Shown: piece after piece, positions 63,600 through 64,000 of the stretch | Layout: every line of letters begins with the position of its first letter | Position numbering within the stretch: the first letter of the stretch is position 1 | Origin: Parvularcula maris | Lineage (GTDB): Bacteria; Pseudomonadota; Alphaproteobacteria; Caulobacterales; Parvularculaceae | Assembly (NCBI RefSeq): GCF_024505085.1 | Contig: NZ_JANIBC010000005.1 | Location: 62,001 to 126,000, forward strand | DNA length: 64,000 bases | Direction: 5' to 3' | Program-made: the position numbers and the translations under genes | Notes under the pieces: generated by a model | Seen by the model: the letters and a program-made list of their open reading frames with translations, nothing else | Told to the model about the DNA's origin: nothing | Databases searched by the model: none

Positions 63600-64000
63600 C
63601 TACAGCGACAGGCTGCGCTGGCCCGAGCGGTAGACGTAGTTGATGATCTCGGCCACTGCTTTGAAGAACTGCGGCGGGATGGGCTGGTCCTCTTCCAACG
63701 CTGCGTGAAGCGCGCGGGCGAGGGGCGGGTTCTCGATGACCGGCACGTTGTGCTCCTCGGCCTTCCTCCGCATCTCCAGCGCGATGAGGTTGCGGCCCTT
63801 GGCGATACAGACCGGCGCGTCGCCCTCGGACGGCACATAGCGCAGGGCGACGGCGTAGTGGGTCGGGTTCATGATCAGGACCGTGGCGTCGGGCACCTTG
63901 CCGATCGCGTCCTTGCGCTTCTTCGAGCGCCTGATCTCGGCGAGGCGCTGCTTGATCTGGGGGTCGCCCTCGGTCTGCTTGAACTCGTCCTTGACCTCCT
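63600..64000 (-). CDS. flhB: Flagellar export protein FlhB, 3' part (cut by window edge)
   Basis: The C-terminal cytoplasmic part, beginning outside the window. The autocleavage motif NPTH is in TVLIMNPTHYAVALRY, followed by AKGRNLIALEMRRKAEEHNV and PVIENPPLARALHAA, as in FlhB. The visible upstream linker (EVKDEFKQTEGDPQIKQR) joins the membrane domain. FlhB switches export from hook to filament substrates and is the partner of FliK encoded nearby. It ends with a short extra tail (RSGQRSLSL). Confidence 0.95.
   Translation of the reverse strand, partial: EVKDEFKQTEGDPQIKQRLAEIRRSKKRKDAIGKVPDATVLIMNPTHYAVALRYVPSEGDAPVCIAKGRNLIALEMRRKAEEHNVPVIENPPLARALHAALEEDQPIPPQFFKAVAEIINYVYRSGQRSLSL

Overview
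This 64 kb window is GC-rich and densely coded. It looks like an alphaproteobacterial replicon, probably from the Caulobacterales/Parvularculales/Hyphomonadales side of the class. That placement is inferred from the Thermus/Rickettsia-type NADP isocitrate dehydrogenase, the serC-serA-serB order, DUF1499, the RepA/ParAB replicon type and the abundant short palindromic repeats; no rRNA or tRNA gene is visible to fix it.

Layout: cpoB (Tol-Pal periplasmic TPR protein), a ClC transporter and a large orphan membrane protein (0.6-5.6 kb); an MBL hydrolase and an AT-richer O-antigen polymerase/ligase plus flippase pair (5.8-9.5 kb); carB-greA, a sulfotransferase, a YHS protein, an oxidoreductase-nadE pair, a 59-residue small protein with a degenerate H-NOX-like protein, class II DAHP synthase, a PepSY membrane protein and an alcohol dehydrogenase (9.5-22.3 kb); a DEAD-box helicase, lipoproteins, a redoxin, miaA and grxD (22.5-28.6 kb); an AT-richer hipBA cassette with three evenly spaced operators (28.6-30.2 kb); rpsD, a lipoprotein amidase and a photolyase-like/renalase-like pair (30.2-35.0 kb).

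The most striking block is a complete plasmid-type replicon at 36.0-44.5 kb. A RepA initiator gene is translationally coupled to SbcD-like and SbcC/YhaN-like genes. Next comes an iteron-bearing, AT-rich intergenic origin, then parA, two 14-bp palindromes (candidate parS) and parB, and finally a helix-turn-helix protein resembling rhizobial plasmid proteins. It sits among genes normally chromosomal and often essential (carB, rpsD, serCAB, icd, nadE), which suggests either a chromid/second chromosome or a plasmid replicon integrated in a chromosome.

The right third holds serC-serA-serB (the full route from 3-phosphoglycerate to serine), a sodium:solute symporter, a 2-oxoglutarate oxygenase, a PAS-LuxR regulator fused to a catalytically dead alpha/beta-hydrolase, fpr-DUF1499, icd, an SDR dehydrogenase, a degenerate inositol-phosphate-synthase-like protein, flagellar fliK-flgD, an MscS-type channel with an outer-membrane protein, and the 3' end of flhB. 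Intergenic regions hold at least four families of palindromic repeats, mostly at gene 3' ends.
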